Shown: positions 33,595 to 42,656 of the stretch, in pieces
Layout of the letters: the number at the start of each line of letters is the position of its first letter
Numbering within the stretch: position 1 is the first letter of the stretch
Assembly (NCBI RefSeq): GCF_028736035.1
Contig: NZ_CP117866.1
Coordinates: 6,944,001-7,008,000 of the forward strand
Direction: 5' to 3'
Source of the DNA: Streptomyces sp. T12
GTDB taxonomy: Bacteria > Actinomycetota > Actinomycetes > Streptomycetales > Streptomycetaceae
Length of the DNA: 64,000 nt
Made by a program: the position numbers and the translations under genes
The notes under the pieces: generated by a model
What the model was told of the DNA's origin: nothing
The model's input: the letters and a program-made list of their open reading frames with translations, nothing else
Database searches by the model: none

Positions 33595-33619
33595 CGCACT
33601 CGTTCGTGAAGTAGCGCAC
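33586..33619 (+). repeat. Tandem repeat of the GntR gene end
   Basis: GTGAAGTAGCGCAC occurs at 33586-33599 and again at 33606-33619, a 20-bp period. The first copy holds the last codons and TAG stop of the GntR gene, so the stop region has been duplicated. Confidence 0.85.
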
Positions 33620-33984
33620 ACCTTTACGGCAGTTGCCGTCGGCTCAGTCCCAACTCCCGCCTCCCTCAACGCCGTTGGAATCTGGCCGTTCTCGCAGGTC
33701 GTGACGGGCGTGTTCGATATGCCCGTGACCGGATGCATCGACGTCTGCGCACGGCGCATTCGATGCCGTGCGCCCCCTGTGACTTGGCTGGTTGCGTACC
33801 TCTTTGTGAAAAGCCGTATTCGCTGCGTAAAGGTTAGGCGTAGGCTCGGGCATATGCGGATTGCGGTTTCCTTAGCGGGCGGGGCACGGCACAGGCCGCG
33901 AGCGAAGCGAGATGGGGGTCCCCCCGGCCGAAGGCTGGGGGAGGGACTCGGGCGGTCGTGGGCGGGAAGGGGCAGTGGGGCGCG
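33595..33984. other. Non-coding gap of 390 bp between GntR and SPOR genes
   Basis: No supported gene was seen. The left part holds the repeated GntR stop and a small dyad, ACGGCA/TGCCGT, near 33625-33638. The middle contains a spaced 7-bp dyad GCATCGA/TCGATGC near 33735-33766. The right part is AT-richer around 33790-33860 and likely carries the promoter of the SPOR gene, followed by a GC-rich repeat. Confidence 0.5.
33905..33946 (+). repeat. Streptomyces-type intergenic GC hairpin repeat
   Basis: The stretch contains GGGGGTCCCCCCGGCC followed by GAAGGCTGGGGGAG, a motif I recognise as recurring between genes in many Streptomyces genomes. It can fold into alternative hairpins. It lies 39 bp before the SPOR gene. 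Confidence 0.55.
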
Positions 33985-34176
33985 ATGAACGACAGCACGA
34001 TCACTCTTCCTTGGCTCGTCGTTCGACAGGACGACAACGGCAATCGCTATCGCGTGGGCCGGTACGCGACCCGGGCGGAGGCCCAGAAGATCGCGGACAG
34101 CCTCGATGACCGTGGGCACAAGCAGCTGTACTGGGTCGAGCAGATCGCGCAGAACGGGGACAGCGCCGACCGCTGA
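33985..34176 (+). CDS. Small SPOR-like domain protein
   Basis: This 63-residue protein is a compact SPOR-type beta-alpha-beta unit: LPWLVVRQDDNGNRYRVGRY, then TRAEAQKIADSLDD, then KQLYWVEQI. Small proteins of this kind are common in Streptomyces and have no signal or membrane helix. The ATG at 33985 is preceded by GGGGC; an upstream ATG at 33958 would add nine residues of unlikely sequence. It lies 29 bp upstream of the NUDIX gene in the same direction and may be co-transcribed. Confidence 0.8.
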   Translation: MNDSTITLPWLVVRQDDNGNRYRVGRYATRAEAQKIADSLDDRGHKQLYWVEQIAQNGDSADR

Positions 34177-34205
34177 GGTATCGCTGCTCCCGTAGGCTCC
34201 GGCGC

Positions 34206-34613
34206 ATGACGGAACGGATCGTGGTCGGGGCCGCGCTGTTGGAGGGGGACCGCCTGCTCGCGGCGCGGCGCAGCGCGCCCGAGGAACTGGCCGGGCGCTG
34301 GGAGCTGCCCGGCGGCAAGGTCGAACCCGGCGAGACACCCGAGGCGGCGCTCGTGCGGGAGCTGCGGGAGGAACTCGGCGTGGACGCCGAGGTGGTCGAG
34401 CGCGTGCCGGGGCAGTGGCCCCTGAAGTCGCCGTACGTCCTGCAGGTGTGGGTGGCCCGCCTCCTCCCCGGCGGCGGCGAACCCAAGCCCCTCCAGGATC
34501 ACGACGCGCTGCGCTGGCTGGCGCCCGGGGAACTCTGGGACGTGGACTGGCTGGACCAGGACGTGCCGGCGGTCCGGGAGGTGGCGGGCCGGCTGGGGGC
34601 GGCGGGTGCCTGA
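34206..34613 (+). CDS. NUDIX hydrolase, MutT-like
   Basis: This 135-residue protein has a full Nudix box at about residues 36-58: GGKVEPGETPEAALVRELREE followed by LG. The surrounding LPGGK and the small size match MutT-type (d)NTP pyrophosphatases that clear oxidised or misused nucleotides. The C-terminal LQDHDALRWLAPGELWDVDWL is the typical MutT/CTP pyrophosphohydrolase ending. The substrate cannot be read from the sequence alone. Confidence 0.92.
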   Translation: MTERIVVGAALLEGDRLLAARRSAPEELAGRWELPGGKVEPGETPEAALVRELREELGVDAEVVERVPGQWPLKSPYVLQVWVARLLPGGGEPKPLQDHDALRWLAPGELWDVDWLDQDVPAVREVAGRLGAAGA

Positions 34614-34716
34614 GACCGGCGGCGGGGGGTACCTGAGTCCGGAGACCGGGGGCTGTCCGAGTCCGGATGCGGGGCTGTCTGAGCCAGGCGGGGGTAGTTG
34701 AGCCACCGGATCCCTC

Positions 34717-35208
34717 GTGCGGTACTGCCTACCGAATATCGGGTATGTGCCAATTAACCCCATGAAATCGGACATGGGGAATCCGCTGGCCCGGGAAGTG
34801 ATCGGCGTGATCGACTCCGAAGACGGCTGCGCCGAGTGGACCTTCCCCGCAGAGGCGGGTGCCGTGCGTGCCGCTCGTACAGCCGTTCGCGGCCGGTTGC
34901 GCGCCTGGGGCCTGGACAGCCTCACCGACATCACGGCGCTGCTCGTCAGTGAGCTGGTCACCAACTCCCTGCGGCACGCGACGGGGCCCATCGGCGTACG
35001 CCTGGTACGCCCCGTCGATCTCGACGGCGTCCTCCTGGTCGAGGTCTCCGACCCTCTCCCCGATCCACCCCTCGAACGCGTCGCCGAACCAGAGGACGAG
35101 AGCGGCCGCGGACTCCAACTCGTGGCGCACTCCTCGCGCCGTTGGGGAACCAGGCCGGGGCGCAACACGGGCAAGACGGTGTGGTTCGAGCTCGCGGTGC
35201 CGGAGTGA
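34717..35208 (+). CDS. Stand-alone HATPase_c (RsbW-like) regulatory kinase
   Basis: This protein of up to 163 residues is an ATP-binding domain of the anti-sigma-factor kinase type. The N box is SELVTNSLRHA, and the glycine-rich lid reads EDESGRGLQLVAHSSRRWG, ending in GKTVWFELAVP. The start is uncertain: GTG at 34717 or ATG at 34762 (MKSDMGNPLA), neither with a strong ribosome-binding site; the longer form is listed. Its N and C boxes are very close to those of the kinase domain at the end of the next gene product, suggesting they act in one partner-switching network or share ancestry. Confidence 0.85.
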   Translation: MRYCLPNIGYVPINPMKSDMGNPLAREVIGVIDSEDGCAEWTFPAEAGAVRAARTAVRGRLRAWGLDSLTDITALLVSELVTNSLRHATGPIGVRLVRPVDLDGVLLVEVSDPLPDPPLERVAEPEDESGRGLQLVAHSSRRWGTRPGRNTGKTVWFELAVPE

Positions 35209-35474
35209 CCGAGTGACCACCTGACGGCGGCGTACGTATGCCCTCGCCCTGTCGAACGAATGGTTCAGGCCAGTGGCAGTTGGCGCGCTGCGTGATTCGA
35301 CTGCGTGTCCGCTGGTTAGAAGACTGGAAGTGTTTCCACGGCCGGGACCGAAAACCATCGGGAACGTGCTGTGATCGTGAACACCGTGTTGTGCGGGGCC
35401 GTAGTGCTGGATACTGCGGGCAGCCGCTGCCGGTGACCGGTGCCGGACGCGGTGAGCTGGAGGGGACGGTTCGC

Positions 35475-38138
35475 GTGAGCGAGATACCAGCGAAGGCCAC
35501 GGAGTCCGAGGACCCGTCGGACGGCGCGAGGGTGAAGGCCGTGGGGCAGCGGGTTTACGGCACACAGGCCTCGCAGGACCCACAGGCATCCCGCGACACA
35601 CAGGCCTCCGACGAGTTCCGCCCCGGCGACGCCGTCTGGCAGAGCAGTCCGCCCGGCTCGATCTACGACTACATCAAGGTCGCGTCCTTCTCCATCGGCC
35701 CCGACGGCCTGGTCGACCAGTGGAGCCTGCGCGCCGAGCAGCTCTTCGGCATCCCGGCCGAGCGTGCCGTCGGCATGGACCCCATAGAGGCGTTCATCGA
35801 CCCGGACCTGCGCGAGCAGGGCCAGCGCAAGATGGCCGAGATCCTCGACGGGCGGGAGTGGACCGGCGTGGTCCCCTTCCGGATGCCGGACCACGCCGAC
35901 GAAGGGGGCGGCAAGGACGGTCTCGCCGAGGTGTACGTCATGCCGACGCGGACCGAGGACGGCGAGAAGGCCGCCGTGTGCATCGTCGTCGACGTCCGCA
36001 CCCTGCGCCGGATGGAGACCGACCTCGCCGCCTCGCAGGCGATATTCGGTCAATCTCCGTTCGGTTTCGTGCTGATCGACCCCGAACTGAAGGTCCGCCG
36101 CGTCAACCACCGCTTCGCCTCTCTCTTCGGCGGCACACCCGACGACCACCGCGGCCGCGACGTCCACGCCTATCTGCCCCGCGCCGAGGCCGACCGGGTC
36201 GTGGCCACCCTGCGCCGCGTCCTGGAGAGCGGCGACTCCATCACGGACATGCACGTCACCGGCTTTCTGCCGGGCTCCGACGAGCGCCGTCACTGGTCCA
36301 TCAACCTCTACCGGGTGCGCAGCGGCAGCGGCCGCCCCATCGGCATCGCCTGGCTCGGAACCGACATCACCGCCCGTCGCGCGGCCGCCCGCGAGGCCGC
36401 CGCCGCCCGGCGCAATCTCGCCCTTCTCAACGAGGCCGGTGCCCGCATCGGCAACTCCCTCGACCTGGAGACCACGGCCCGCGAACTGCTCGACGTCGTC
36501 GTCCCCGGCTTCTGCGACCTGGCCACGGTCGACCTCTACCAGGGCCTGCTGGCCGGCGACGAGACCCCGCCCGGCCTCGCCGACGGCAGCGCGGAACTGC
36601 GCCGCGTCGCCTTCGCCAGTGCCGTCTCCGACGCGCCCTTCGTCGGCGGCGGCGTCGCCGTCGCGGTCGGCGCCGTGCACCACTACCCCTTCAACTCGCC
36701 CTGCGCGGACGCCCTGCGCACCGCCCGGCCGCAGTACGTGCCCGGCGAGGAGGGCGGCCTCGTGCAGTCCACGCTCGCCGTGCCGATGGTCGCCCACGAC
36801 ACGGTCGTAGGACTGGCGCAGTTCGCCCGTACGAAGGGCAGCGAGCCGTTCGGCGACCGGGACCGCGATCTGGCGGTCGAGCTCGCCGCACGTGCCGCGG
36901 TCTGCATCGACAACGCCCGCCTGTACCGGCGCGAGCACGAGCGCGCGCTGATACTGCAACGGTCCCTGCTCCCGCCGGGCGATCCGGTCGCGTCCGGCCT
37001 GGACATCGCGTGCCGCTATCTGCCGGGCAACTCCTCCGCGGACCGCCCGAGCGAGGTGGGCGGCGACTGGTTCGACGTCATCGAACTCCCCGGCCACCGC
37101 ACGGCGTTGGTCGTCGGGGACGTCATGGGCCGAGGGCTGCGCGCGGCCGTGGCGATGGGCGAACTCCGTTCGGCCGTCCGAACGCTGGCGCTGCTGGACC
37201 TCGAACCGGCCGAGGTCCTCTCGGCGTTGGACGAGATCGCGCGCGGCCTGGGCGCCCCCGGCGGTGTCCAGCAGGCCACCCGCGCGGCCCGCCGCCCCCG
37301 CGAGGCGGACCTGTCCGAGGTGTACCTCGCGACCTGCGTCTACGCGGTCTACGACTCCGTCACGCGCCGCTGCACCTTCGCGAACGCCGGTCATCTGCCA
37401 CCGGTCCTCGTCGAACCCGGCGAGGCGGCGCTGATGCTGGATGTGCCGCCGGGCATGCCGCTGGGTGTGGGCGGGGAGCCGTTCGAGGAGGTGGAGGTGG
37501 AGCTGCCGGAGGGTGCGCTGCTGGCGCTCTACACGGATGGACTGGTGGAGTCCCGCGACCATCCCCTGGACGAGGGCCTGCAAGCCTTCGTCGGCGCGCT
37601 CACCGACCCCTCCAGTCCCCTGGAGGATGTCTGCGACCACGTCCTCAACACCCTCGACAGCCACCACGGCGAGGACGACATCGCCCTGCTGATGGCCCGC
37701 GTCCAGGGCCTGCCCGCCGAGTCGGTCGGCGACTGGACGCTGCCGCGCGAGCCGCGCAGCGTGGGCCGCGCCCGCGAGTACGCCCGCGGCCAACTCCTTT
37801 CATGGGACCTGGAACCCCTGGTCGACACCACGGAGCTCCTGGTCAGCGAACTGGTCACCAACGCCCTGCGCTACGGCGAGGGCGAGATCAGGCTGCGGCT
37901 GCTGTTGGACCGCACGCTGGTCTGCGAGGTCTGGGACTCCGGCCTGGTCCAACCCCGCCGCCGCCGCGCCCGCGACACGGACGAGGGCGGCCGCGGCCTG
38001 CAACTGGTCGGCCTCCTCAGCGCGGCCTGGGGCTCCCGCCGCACCCCGCGAGGCAAGACGGTGTGGTTCGAACTCCCCTTGCCGGACGGGGAGAACGGGT
38101 TGGCGGATCCGGCGGAGGCGTTGCTGAGCCTGTTCTGA
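35475..38138 (+). CDS. PAS-PAS-GAF-PP2C phosphatase with C-terminal HATPase domain
   Basis: This 887-residue protein is a multi-domain SpoIIE-type regulator. Two PAS domains cover roughly 55-175 and 190-305, and a GAF domain about 325-480. The PP2C phosphatase core covers about 495-725, with VGGDWFDVIEL, VVGDVMGRGLRAA, FANAGHLPPVL and LYTDGLVE carrying the metal-binding aspartates. An RsbW-like kinase domain (about 750-870, SELVTNALRYG and DEGGRGLQLVG) ends it. Having both phosphatase and kinase allows it to set the phosphorylation of an anti-anti-sigma factor in response to a sensed signal. The GTG at 35475 is preceded by GGAGGGG; the longer frame upstream has poor codon use. Confidence 0.93.
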   Translation: MSEIPAKATESEDPSDGARVKAVGQRVYGTQASQDPQASRDTQASDEFRPGDAVWQSSPPGSIYDYIKVASFSIGPDGLVDQWSLRAEQLFGIPAERAVGMDPIEAFIDPDLREQGQRKMAEILDGREWTGVVPFRMPDHADEGGGKDGLAEVYVMPTRTEDGEKAAVCIVVDVRTLRRMETDLAASQAIFGQSPFGFVLIDPELKVRRVNHRFASLFGGTPDDHRGRDVHAYLPRAEADRVVATLRRVLESGDSITDMHVTGFLPGSDERRHWSINLYRVRSGSGRPIGIAWLGTDITARRAAAREAAAARRNLALLNEAGARIGNSLDLETTARELLDVVVPGFCDLATVDLYQGLLAGDETPPGLADGSAELRRVAFASAVSDAPFVGGGVAVAVGAVHHYPFNSPCADALRTARPQYVPGEEGGLVQSTLAVPMVAHDTVVGLAQFARTKGSEPFGDRDRDLAVELAARAAVCIDNARLYRREHERALILQRSLLPPGDPVASGLDIACRYLPGNSSADRPSEVGGDWFDVIELPGHRTALVVGDVMGRGLRAAVAMGELRSAVRTLALLDLEPAEVLSALDEIARGLGAPGGVQQATRAARRPREADLSEVYLATCVYAVYDSVTRRCTFANAGHLPPVLVEPGEAALMLDVPPGMPLGVGGEPFEEVEVELPEGALLALYTDGLVESRDHPLDEGLQAFVGALTDPSSPLEDVCDHVLNTLDSHHGEDDIALLMARVQGLPAESVGDWTLPREPRSVGRAREYARGQLLSWDLEPLVDTTELLVSELVTNALRYGEGEIRLRLLLDRTLVCEVWDSGLVQPRRRRARDTDEGGRGLQLVGLLSAAWGSRRTPRGKTVWFELPLPDGENGLADPAEALLSLF

Positions 38139-38165
38139 GTGGGCTCACGTTCTGAGTGGGCTCAC
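38132..38165. repeat. Perfect 17-bp tandem repeat over converging stop codons
   Basis: GTTCTGAGTGGGCTCAC occurs twice back to back (38132-38148 and 38149-38165). The first copy contains the TGA of the phosphatase gene (38136-38138), and the second copy ends over the stop of the convergent membrane-protein gene (38162-38164). Confidence 0.95.
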
Positions 38166-39847
38166 GCGCCGGGCGTGTCGCCGCGTCGGCCCCGTGTCTG
38201 GGGGCCGCCGAAGCTCGCCGGCGGGCCGCCGTCCGGCTCGCCCGCCAGCAGGATGCCGCCGAGGACGGCTCCGGTGAGGCCGCTCGCCTCCGCGGCCGGG
38301 CCGTCGATCGGGTGGCCGTATACGCGTATGTCCTGTTCGGCCCGCTCGCGGGCCTGCTGGGCAAGGGTGTCGGCCGTGAGGAGGTCGGCCAGGTCCTGAC
38401 GCGGTCTGCGGGCGCCCGGCGCGGAGGCCGGCCGAGCGAGCAGTCGCCGCGCCTCCGCCAGCCGGGTGCGCGCCTCGCTGCCCACCGCGGCCCGATGCGT
38501 CGCGACGACATCGTCCGCGGCGCCGACCGCACTGCGCGCGCAGACCAGGGCCGCCGCCGCGATCACCCCGGCCCGCCCCGCGGCGACGGGCTGGACGCCC
38601 CGCACGATCCGCCGAAGCAGGTCGAGGGGGTCGTAGGGCCGGGAGGTCAGCTCTTCCCGTGCGACGGCCAGGACGAGGTCGGCGTGTGAGGCGCGGGCAC
38701 GCAGCTCGCCGGGAGGGACGTCCGCGAAGGCGTCTCCCAGCCCCTGTGCCCCCTTCAGCAGCCCCTCTGCCGCCTTCAGCGACTCCCGAGCCCCGGCGAT
38801 CTCCGCCTCCCCGCCGGTCAGCGCGGCCGGAACCATCGCCGCGGCCGTCGCGAGCTCCCCGGCGAGCCGTTCGATGCCGTCGATGAAGACGGCGGCCTGG
38901 GCGACGGCCCCCTCGGCGGCACGCAACTGCCCCGCGGCCCGCTCGCCGTCGCCCAAGTCGGCCCGCTGGCGGGCCTGGTTGAGACGCGCGGTGGCGAACA
39001 CCAGCCGGTCCTTGGCCTGCTCGGCATGGCCCGCGACGGCGGCGCCGGCGGACGGGGCGTACCGCTCGCCGAGCTCGCCGAGGGCCGCGCCGGCACCCCC
39101 GGCCCGCCCGGCCAGCTCCCGAAACCGGGCCTCCGCGACGACCAGGGCATGACCCAGCCCCCCGCCCAAGCCCTCCTCCAACCCCCGCACCTGGTCGAAC
39201 CCGGCGGCCTGCGCATCCAGCAACCGCCCCGCCTCCGCACACCGCCCGACGATCCCCGCGAGCGCATGCCGCCGAGCCGCGCCCTCCTGCGGAACCCCGC
39301 CCTCGTACTGCCACCGCATCCGAAACGCGACCGCCAGTTCGCCTTCCGCGTCCCGCAGCGCCTGCGCGAAGGGCTCGACGTCGACCACCGTGCCGCCCGC
39401 CTTGCCCCGCTCCTCGACGAACCCGAGCTCCTCCCGGCTGACCCGCACCGAGTCATCGGCCGCGACCAGCAAAGCCCGTGCCCGCTCGTCGAGTTCGGCG
39501 ACGGCCGGCTCCGCGGCCTGCACCGGCGCCCCACCGGGAGTGGTACGCCTCCGCGCCCGCCGTCGCCGCCGGAAGAACCCGTACCCCGCGACCACCGTCA
39601 CCGCGACCACGGCCAGCAGCGGCAGCACGAGATCGGCGGCGGACGTCTCCCCGACCTCTCCCTGAGCCACCGCACCGGCCACCGGCCGCTCCGCGCCACC
39701 CGTGACAGAGCCCTCACCGCTGATCGGCATCCCGGGCAACACCAGCCACGCCACCCCGACCAGCCCACCCACCAGGGCAAGCACCACCCGCACGGGTATC
39801 TGCGAGGTACCGCGCCGAGGCCGGCCCCGGATCAAGGATGACGTCAC
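38162..39847 (-). CDS. Coiled-coil membrane protein related to TPM-domain proteins but lacking the TPM domain
   Basis: This 561-residue protein has two N-terminal membrane helices (about 18-42 and 73-95) followed by RRRRRARRR and a very long Ala/Glu/Arg-rich helical region (about 115-500). It has a glycine-rich end (FGGPQTRGRRG). The helical part, including ALLVAADDSVRVSREELGF, resembles the cytoplasmic half of Streptomyces TPM-domain membrane proteins, but the extracytoplasmic TPM domain is absent and replaced by a loop of about 25 residues. It could be a shortened paralogue. The start at 39847 is the only early ATG. Function is unknown. Confidence 0.7.
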   Translation of the reverse strand: MTSSLIRGRPRRGTSQIPVRVVLALVGGLVGVAWLVLPGMPISGEGSVTGGAERPVAGAVAQGEVGETSAADLVLPLLAVVAVTVVAGYGFFRRRRRARRRTTPGGAPVQAAEPAVAELDERARALLVAADDSVRVSREELGFVEERGKAGGTVVDVEPFAQALRDAEGELAVAFRMRWQYEGGVPQEGAARRHALAGIVGRCAEAGRLLDAQAAGFDQVRGLEEGLGGGLGHALVVAEARFRELAGRAGGAGAALGELGERYAPSAGAAVAGHAEQAKDRLVFATARLNQARQRADLGDGERAAGQLRAAEGAVAQAAVFIDGIERLAGELATAAAMVPAALTGGEAEIAGARESLKAAEGLLKGAQGLGDAFADVPPGELRARASHADLVLAVAREELTSRPYDPLDLLRRIVRGVQPVAAGRAGVIAAAALVCARSAVGAADDVVATHRAAVGSEARTRLAEARRLLARPASAPGARRPRQDLADLLTADTLAQQARERAEQDIRVYGHPIDGPAAEASGLTGAVLGGILLAGEPDGGPPASFGGPQTRGRRGDTPGA

Positions 39848-39925
39848 ATTCCGGAGCGTATGAGCAGGAATGCGACCGCGCGACCGGGGTGCGTCAGGGG
39901 TGCGTCATCGGTACGGCAGGGATTG

Positions 39926-40696
39926 TTACGAGGAACGCCTCCTGATCTTCGACCCCAGCCACACCAACGGGTCGTACTTGCGGTCGACGGCCCGTTCCTT
40001 CAAGGGGATCAGCGCATTGTCCGTGATCTTGATGCCCTCGGGGCAGACCTCGGTGCAGCACTTGGTGATGTTGCAGTAGCCGAGACCGTGTTCGTCCTGG
40101 GCCGCGCGCTTGCGGTCCAGGCCCGTCTCCGTGGCCGCGTCCAGCGGGTGCATGTCCAGTTCCGCCACCCGCATCAGGAAGCGCGGGCCCGCGAACGCCG
40201 GCTTGTTCTCCTCGTGGTCGCGGACGACATGGCAGGTGTCCTGGCACAGGAAGCACTCGATGCACTTGCGGAACTCCTGCGAGCGGTCCACGTCCTCCTG
40301 CATCATGCGGTACTCGCCCGGGGCCAGGCCCTCCGGCGGCACGAAGGCCGGCACCTCGCGTGCCTTGGTGTAGTTGAAGCCGACGTCCGTGACCAGGTCC
40401 CGTACGACGGGAAACGCCCGCAGCGGCGTGACGGTGATCGTCTCCTCCCGGGTGAACACCGACATCCGCGTCATGCACATCAGCCGCGGCCGCCCGTTGA
40501 TCTCCGCCGAACACGAACCGCACTTGCCCGCCTTGCAGTTCCAGCGGACGGCCAGGTCGGGGGCCTGGGTGGCCTGGAGGCGGTGGATGATGTCCAGGAC
40601 CACCTCGCCGTCGTTCACCTCGACCTCGAAGTCCTCCAGGCCGCCGCCCTGCACATCGCCCCGCCACACCTTGAAGCGGGCCTCATAGCTGCTCAC
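39926..40696 (-). CDS. sdhB: Succinate dehydrogenase iron-sulfur subunit (Sdh1 type)
   Basis: This 256-residue subunit passes electrons from FAD to quinone. The three cluster sites are visible: CKAGKCGSC plus a later MC for the 2Fe-2S cluster, CIECFLCQDTC for the 4Fe-4S cluster and CCTEVCPEG for the third cluster. The GTG at 40696 overlaps the flavoprotein stop (GTGA), so the longer upstream frame is rejected. Gene order and sizes (membrane, flavoprotein, Fe-S) match the Sdh1 type described in mycobacteria. Confidence 0.95.
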   Translation of the reverse strand: MSSYEARFKVWRGDVQGGGLEDFEVEVNDGEVVLDIIHRLQATQAPDLAVRWNCKAGKCGSCSAEINGRPRLMCMTRMSVFTREETITVTPLRAFPVVRDLVTDVGFNYTKAREVPAFVPPEGLAPGEYRMMQEDVDRSQEFRKCIECFLCQDTCHVVRDHEENKPAFAGPRFLMRVAELDMHPLDAATETGLDRKRAAQDEHGLGYCNITKCCTEVCPEGIKITDNALIPLKERAVDRKYDPLVWLGSKIRRRSS

Positions 40697-42636
40697 TGGT
40701 AGAGCTCCTCTTCGGCGAGGTACTTGACCAGCTCCTCCTTCTCGAAGAGAGCGAGCAGGTCGGGGCGGACGGGGTCGGTGGTCTCGCGTAGCAGGGCGAT
40801 CTGGCCGCGTTCCGGGTCCGTGGCCGCCAGCCCGCCCGTCGGGTCGGTGAGCTGGCACAGCAGGTTGATGTTGCGCCACTTGCGGTCCATCGTCGGGTGG
40901 TCCTCCCGGGTGTGGCCGCCGCGCGACTCCGTGCGCTCCAGTGCCGCCCGGGCCACGCACTCGCTGACCAGCAGCATGTTGCGCAGGTCGAGTGCCAGGT
41001 GCCAGCCCGGGTTGAACTGACGGTGGCCTTCGACTCCGGCCCGGCGGGCGCGCTCGCGCAGGTCCGCCAGCTTTTCCAGGGCCTGCTCCATCTCGGCCTC
41101 GCGGCGGATGATGCCGACGAGGTCGTTCATGGTCTGCTGGAGCTCCTGGTGGAGGGCGTACGGGTTCTCCGGCGGACGTCCGTCGTCCGCGCCCCCGGCC
41201 GGACCCTCGGCCGAGAAGGGGCGCAGCGCCTCCGCGGCCGCCGTGTCGATCTGCAGGTCGCTGACCTCGGGGCGTTCGAAGGCCCGCGCGGCCGCGTACT
41301 CGGCGGCGTGCCAGCCCGCCCGGCGGCCGAAGACCAGCAGGTCGGAGAGTGAGTTGCCGCCCAGCCGGTTCGAGCCGTGCATGCCGCCCGCGACCTCGCC
41401 GGCCGCGTACAGGCCGGGCACGCCGCGTGCGGCCGCCGTGTCCGACTCGACCGCGATGCCCCCCATGACGTAGTGGCAGGTCGGCCCGACCTCCATCGCC
41501 TCCGCCGTGATGTCCACGTCCGCCAGCTCCTTGAACTGGTGGTACATGGAGGGCAGGCGACGGCGGATGACCTCCGCCGGCATCCGGGTCGAGACGTCCA
41601 GGAACACCCCGCCGTGCGGGGAGCCCCGGCCCGCCTTCACCTCGGCGTTGATCGCCCGCGCCACCTCGTCACGCGGGAGCAGCTCCGGGGGCCGCCGGTT
41701 GTTGTCCGGGTCCTCGTACCAGCGGTCGCCCTCTTCCTCCGACTGGGCGTACTTCTCCTTGAAGACGTCGGGGATGTAGTCGAACATGAACCGCTTGCCC
41801 TCGGAGTTGCGCAGCACCCCTCCGTCGCCGCGCACCGACTCCGTGACCAGGATGCCCTTCACCGACGGCGGCCAGACCATGCCCGTCGGATGGAACTGCA
41901 CGAACTCCATGTTCAGCAGCGGTGCCCCGGCCAGCAGCGCCAGCGCGTGGCCGTCGCCGGTGTACTCCCACGAGTTCGACGTCACCTTGAAGGACTTGCC
42001 GATGCCGCCCGTCGCGATCACCACGGAGGGGGCTTCGAGGACGAAGAAGCGGCCCGTCTCGCGCTCGTACGCGAAGACCCCGGAGACCCGGCTGCCGTCC
42101 TTGAGGATCCTCGTGACCGTGCACTCCTGGAAGATCTTCAGGCGGGACTCGTAGTCGCCGGTCTCCTTCTTGTCCTGCTGCTGCAGCGAGACGATCTTCT
42201 GCTGGAGCGTGCGGATCAGCTCCAGGCCGGTGCGGTCGCCGACGTGCGCGAGACGCGGGTACTCGTGGCCGCCGAAGTTGCGCTGGGAGATACGGCCGTC
42301 CTTCGTACGGTCGAAGAGCGCGCCCCAGGTCTCCAGCTCCCACACCCGCTCCGGCGCCTCCTGCGCGTGCAGCTCGGCCATCCGCCACTGGTTGAGGAAC
42401 TTGCCGCCGCGCATGGTGTCGCGGAAGTGGACCTGCCAGTTGTCGTGCTCGTTGGCGTTGGCCATGGCTGCCGCGATGCCGCCCTCGGCCATCACGGTGT
42501 GCGCCTTGCCGAACAGCGACTTGCAGATCACGGCCGTACGGGCGCCCCGCTCGCGCGCCTCGATCGCCGCCCGCAGGCCCGCGCCCCCGGCGCCGACCAC
42601 GACGACGTCCCACTCCTGCCGCTCGACCACGGACAT
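40693..42636 (-). CDS. sdhA: Succinate dehydrogenase flavoprotein subunit (Sdh1 type)
   Basis: This 647-residue subunit oxidises succinate to fumarate using covalently bound FAD. The Rossmann motif VVVGAGGAGLRAAIEA is at the N-terminus, and AHTVMAEGGIAAAM at about 45-58 contains the expected FAD-linking histidine. The active-site segments HPTGM and RGDGG, with the late HGSNRLGGNSL, are present. The ATG at 42636 is favoured because GGGGA lies about 10 bp before it; a GTG at 42651 has no ribosome-binding site. It lies 20 bp after the membrane subunit and overlaps the Fe-S gene. Confidence 0.96.
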   Translation of the reverse strand: MSVVERQEWDVVVVGAGGAGLRAAIEARERGARTAVICKSLFGKAHTVMAEGGIAAAMANANEHDNWQVHFRDTMRGGKFLNQWRMAELHAQEAPERVWELETWGALFDRTKDGRISQRNFGGHEYPRLAHVGDRTGLELIRTLQQKIVSLQQQDKKETGDYESRLKIFQECTVTRILKDGSRVSGVFAYERETGRFFVLEAPSVVIATGGIGKSFKVTSNSWEYTGDGHALALLAGAPLLNMEFVQFHPTGMVWPPSVKGILVTESVRGDGGVLRNSEGKRFMFDYIPDVFKEKYAQSEEEGDRWYEDPDNNRRPPELLPRDEVARAINAEVKAGRGSPHGGVFLDVSTRMPAEVIRRRLPSMYHQFKELADVDITAEAMEVGPTCHYVMGGIAVESDTAAARGVPGLYAAGEVAGGMHGSNRLGGNSLSDLLVFGRRAGWHAAEYAAARAFERPEVSDLQIDTAAAEALRPFSAEGPAGGADDGRPPENPYALHQELQQTMNDLVGIIRREAEMEQALEKLADLRERARRAGVEGHRQFNPGWHLALDLRNMLLVSECVARAALERTESRGGHTREDHPTMDRKWRNINLLCQLTDPTGGLAATDPERGQIALLRETTDPVRPDLLALFEKEELVKYLAEEELYQ

Positions 42637-42656
42637 CAGTTCAGTCCCCACTCAAT

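Noticed and set aside
33644..33853. Small minus-strand frame in the GntR-SPOR gap
   Set aside because: Codon use is unlike real genes here, no ribosome-binding site is seen, and the stretch includes AT-rich promoter-like sequence.
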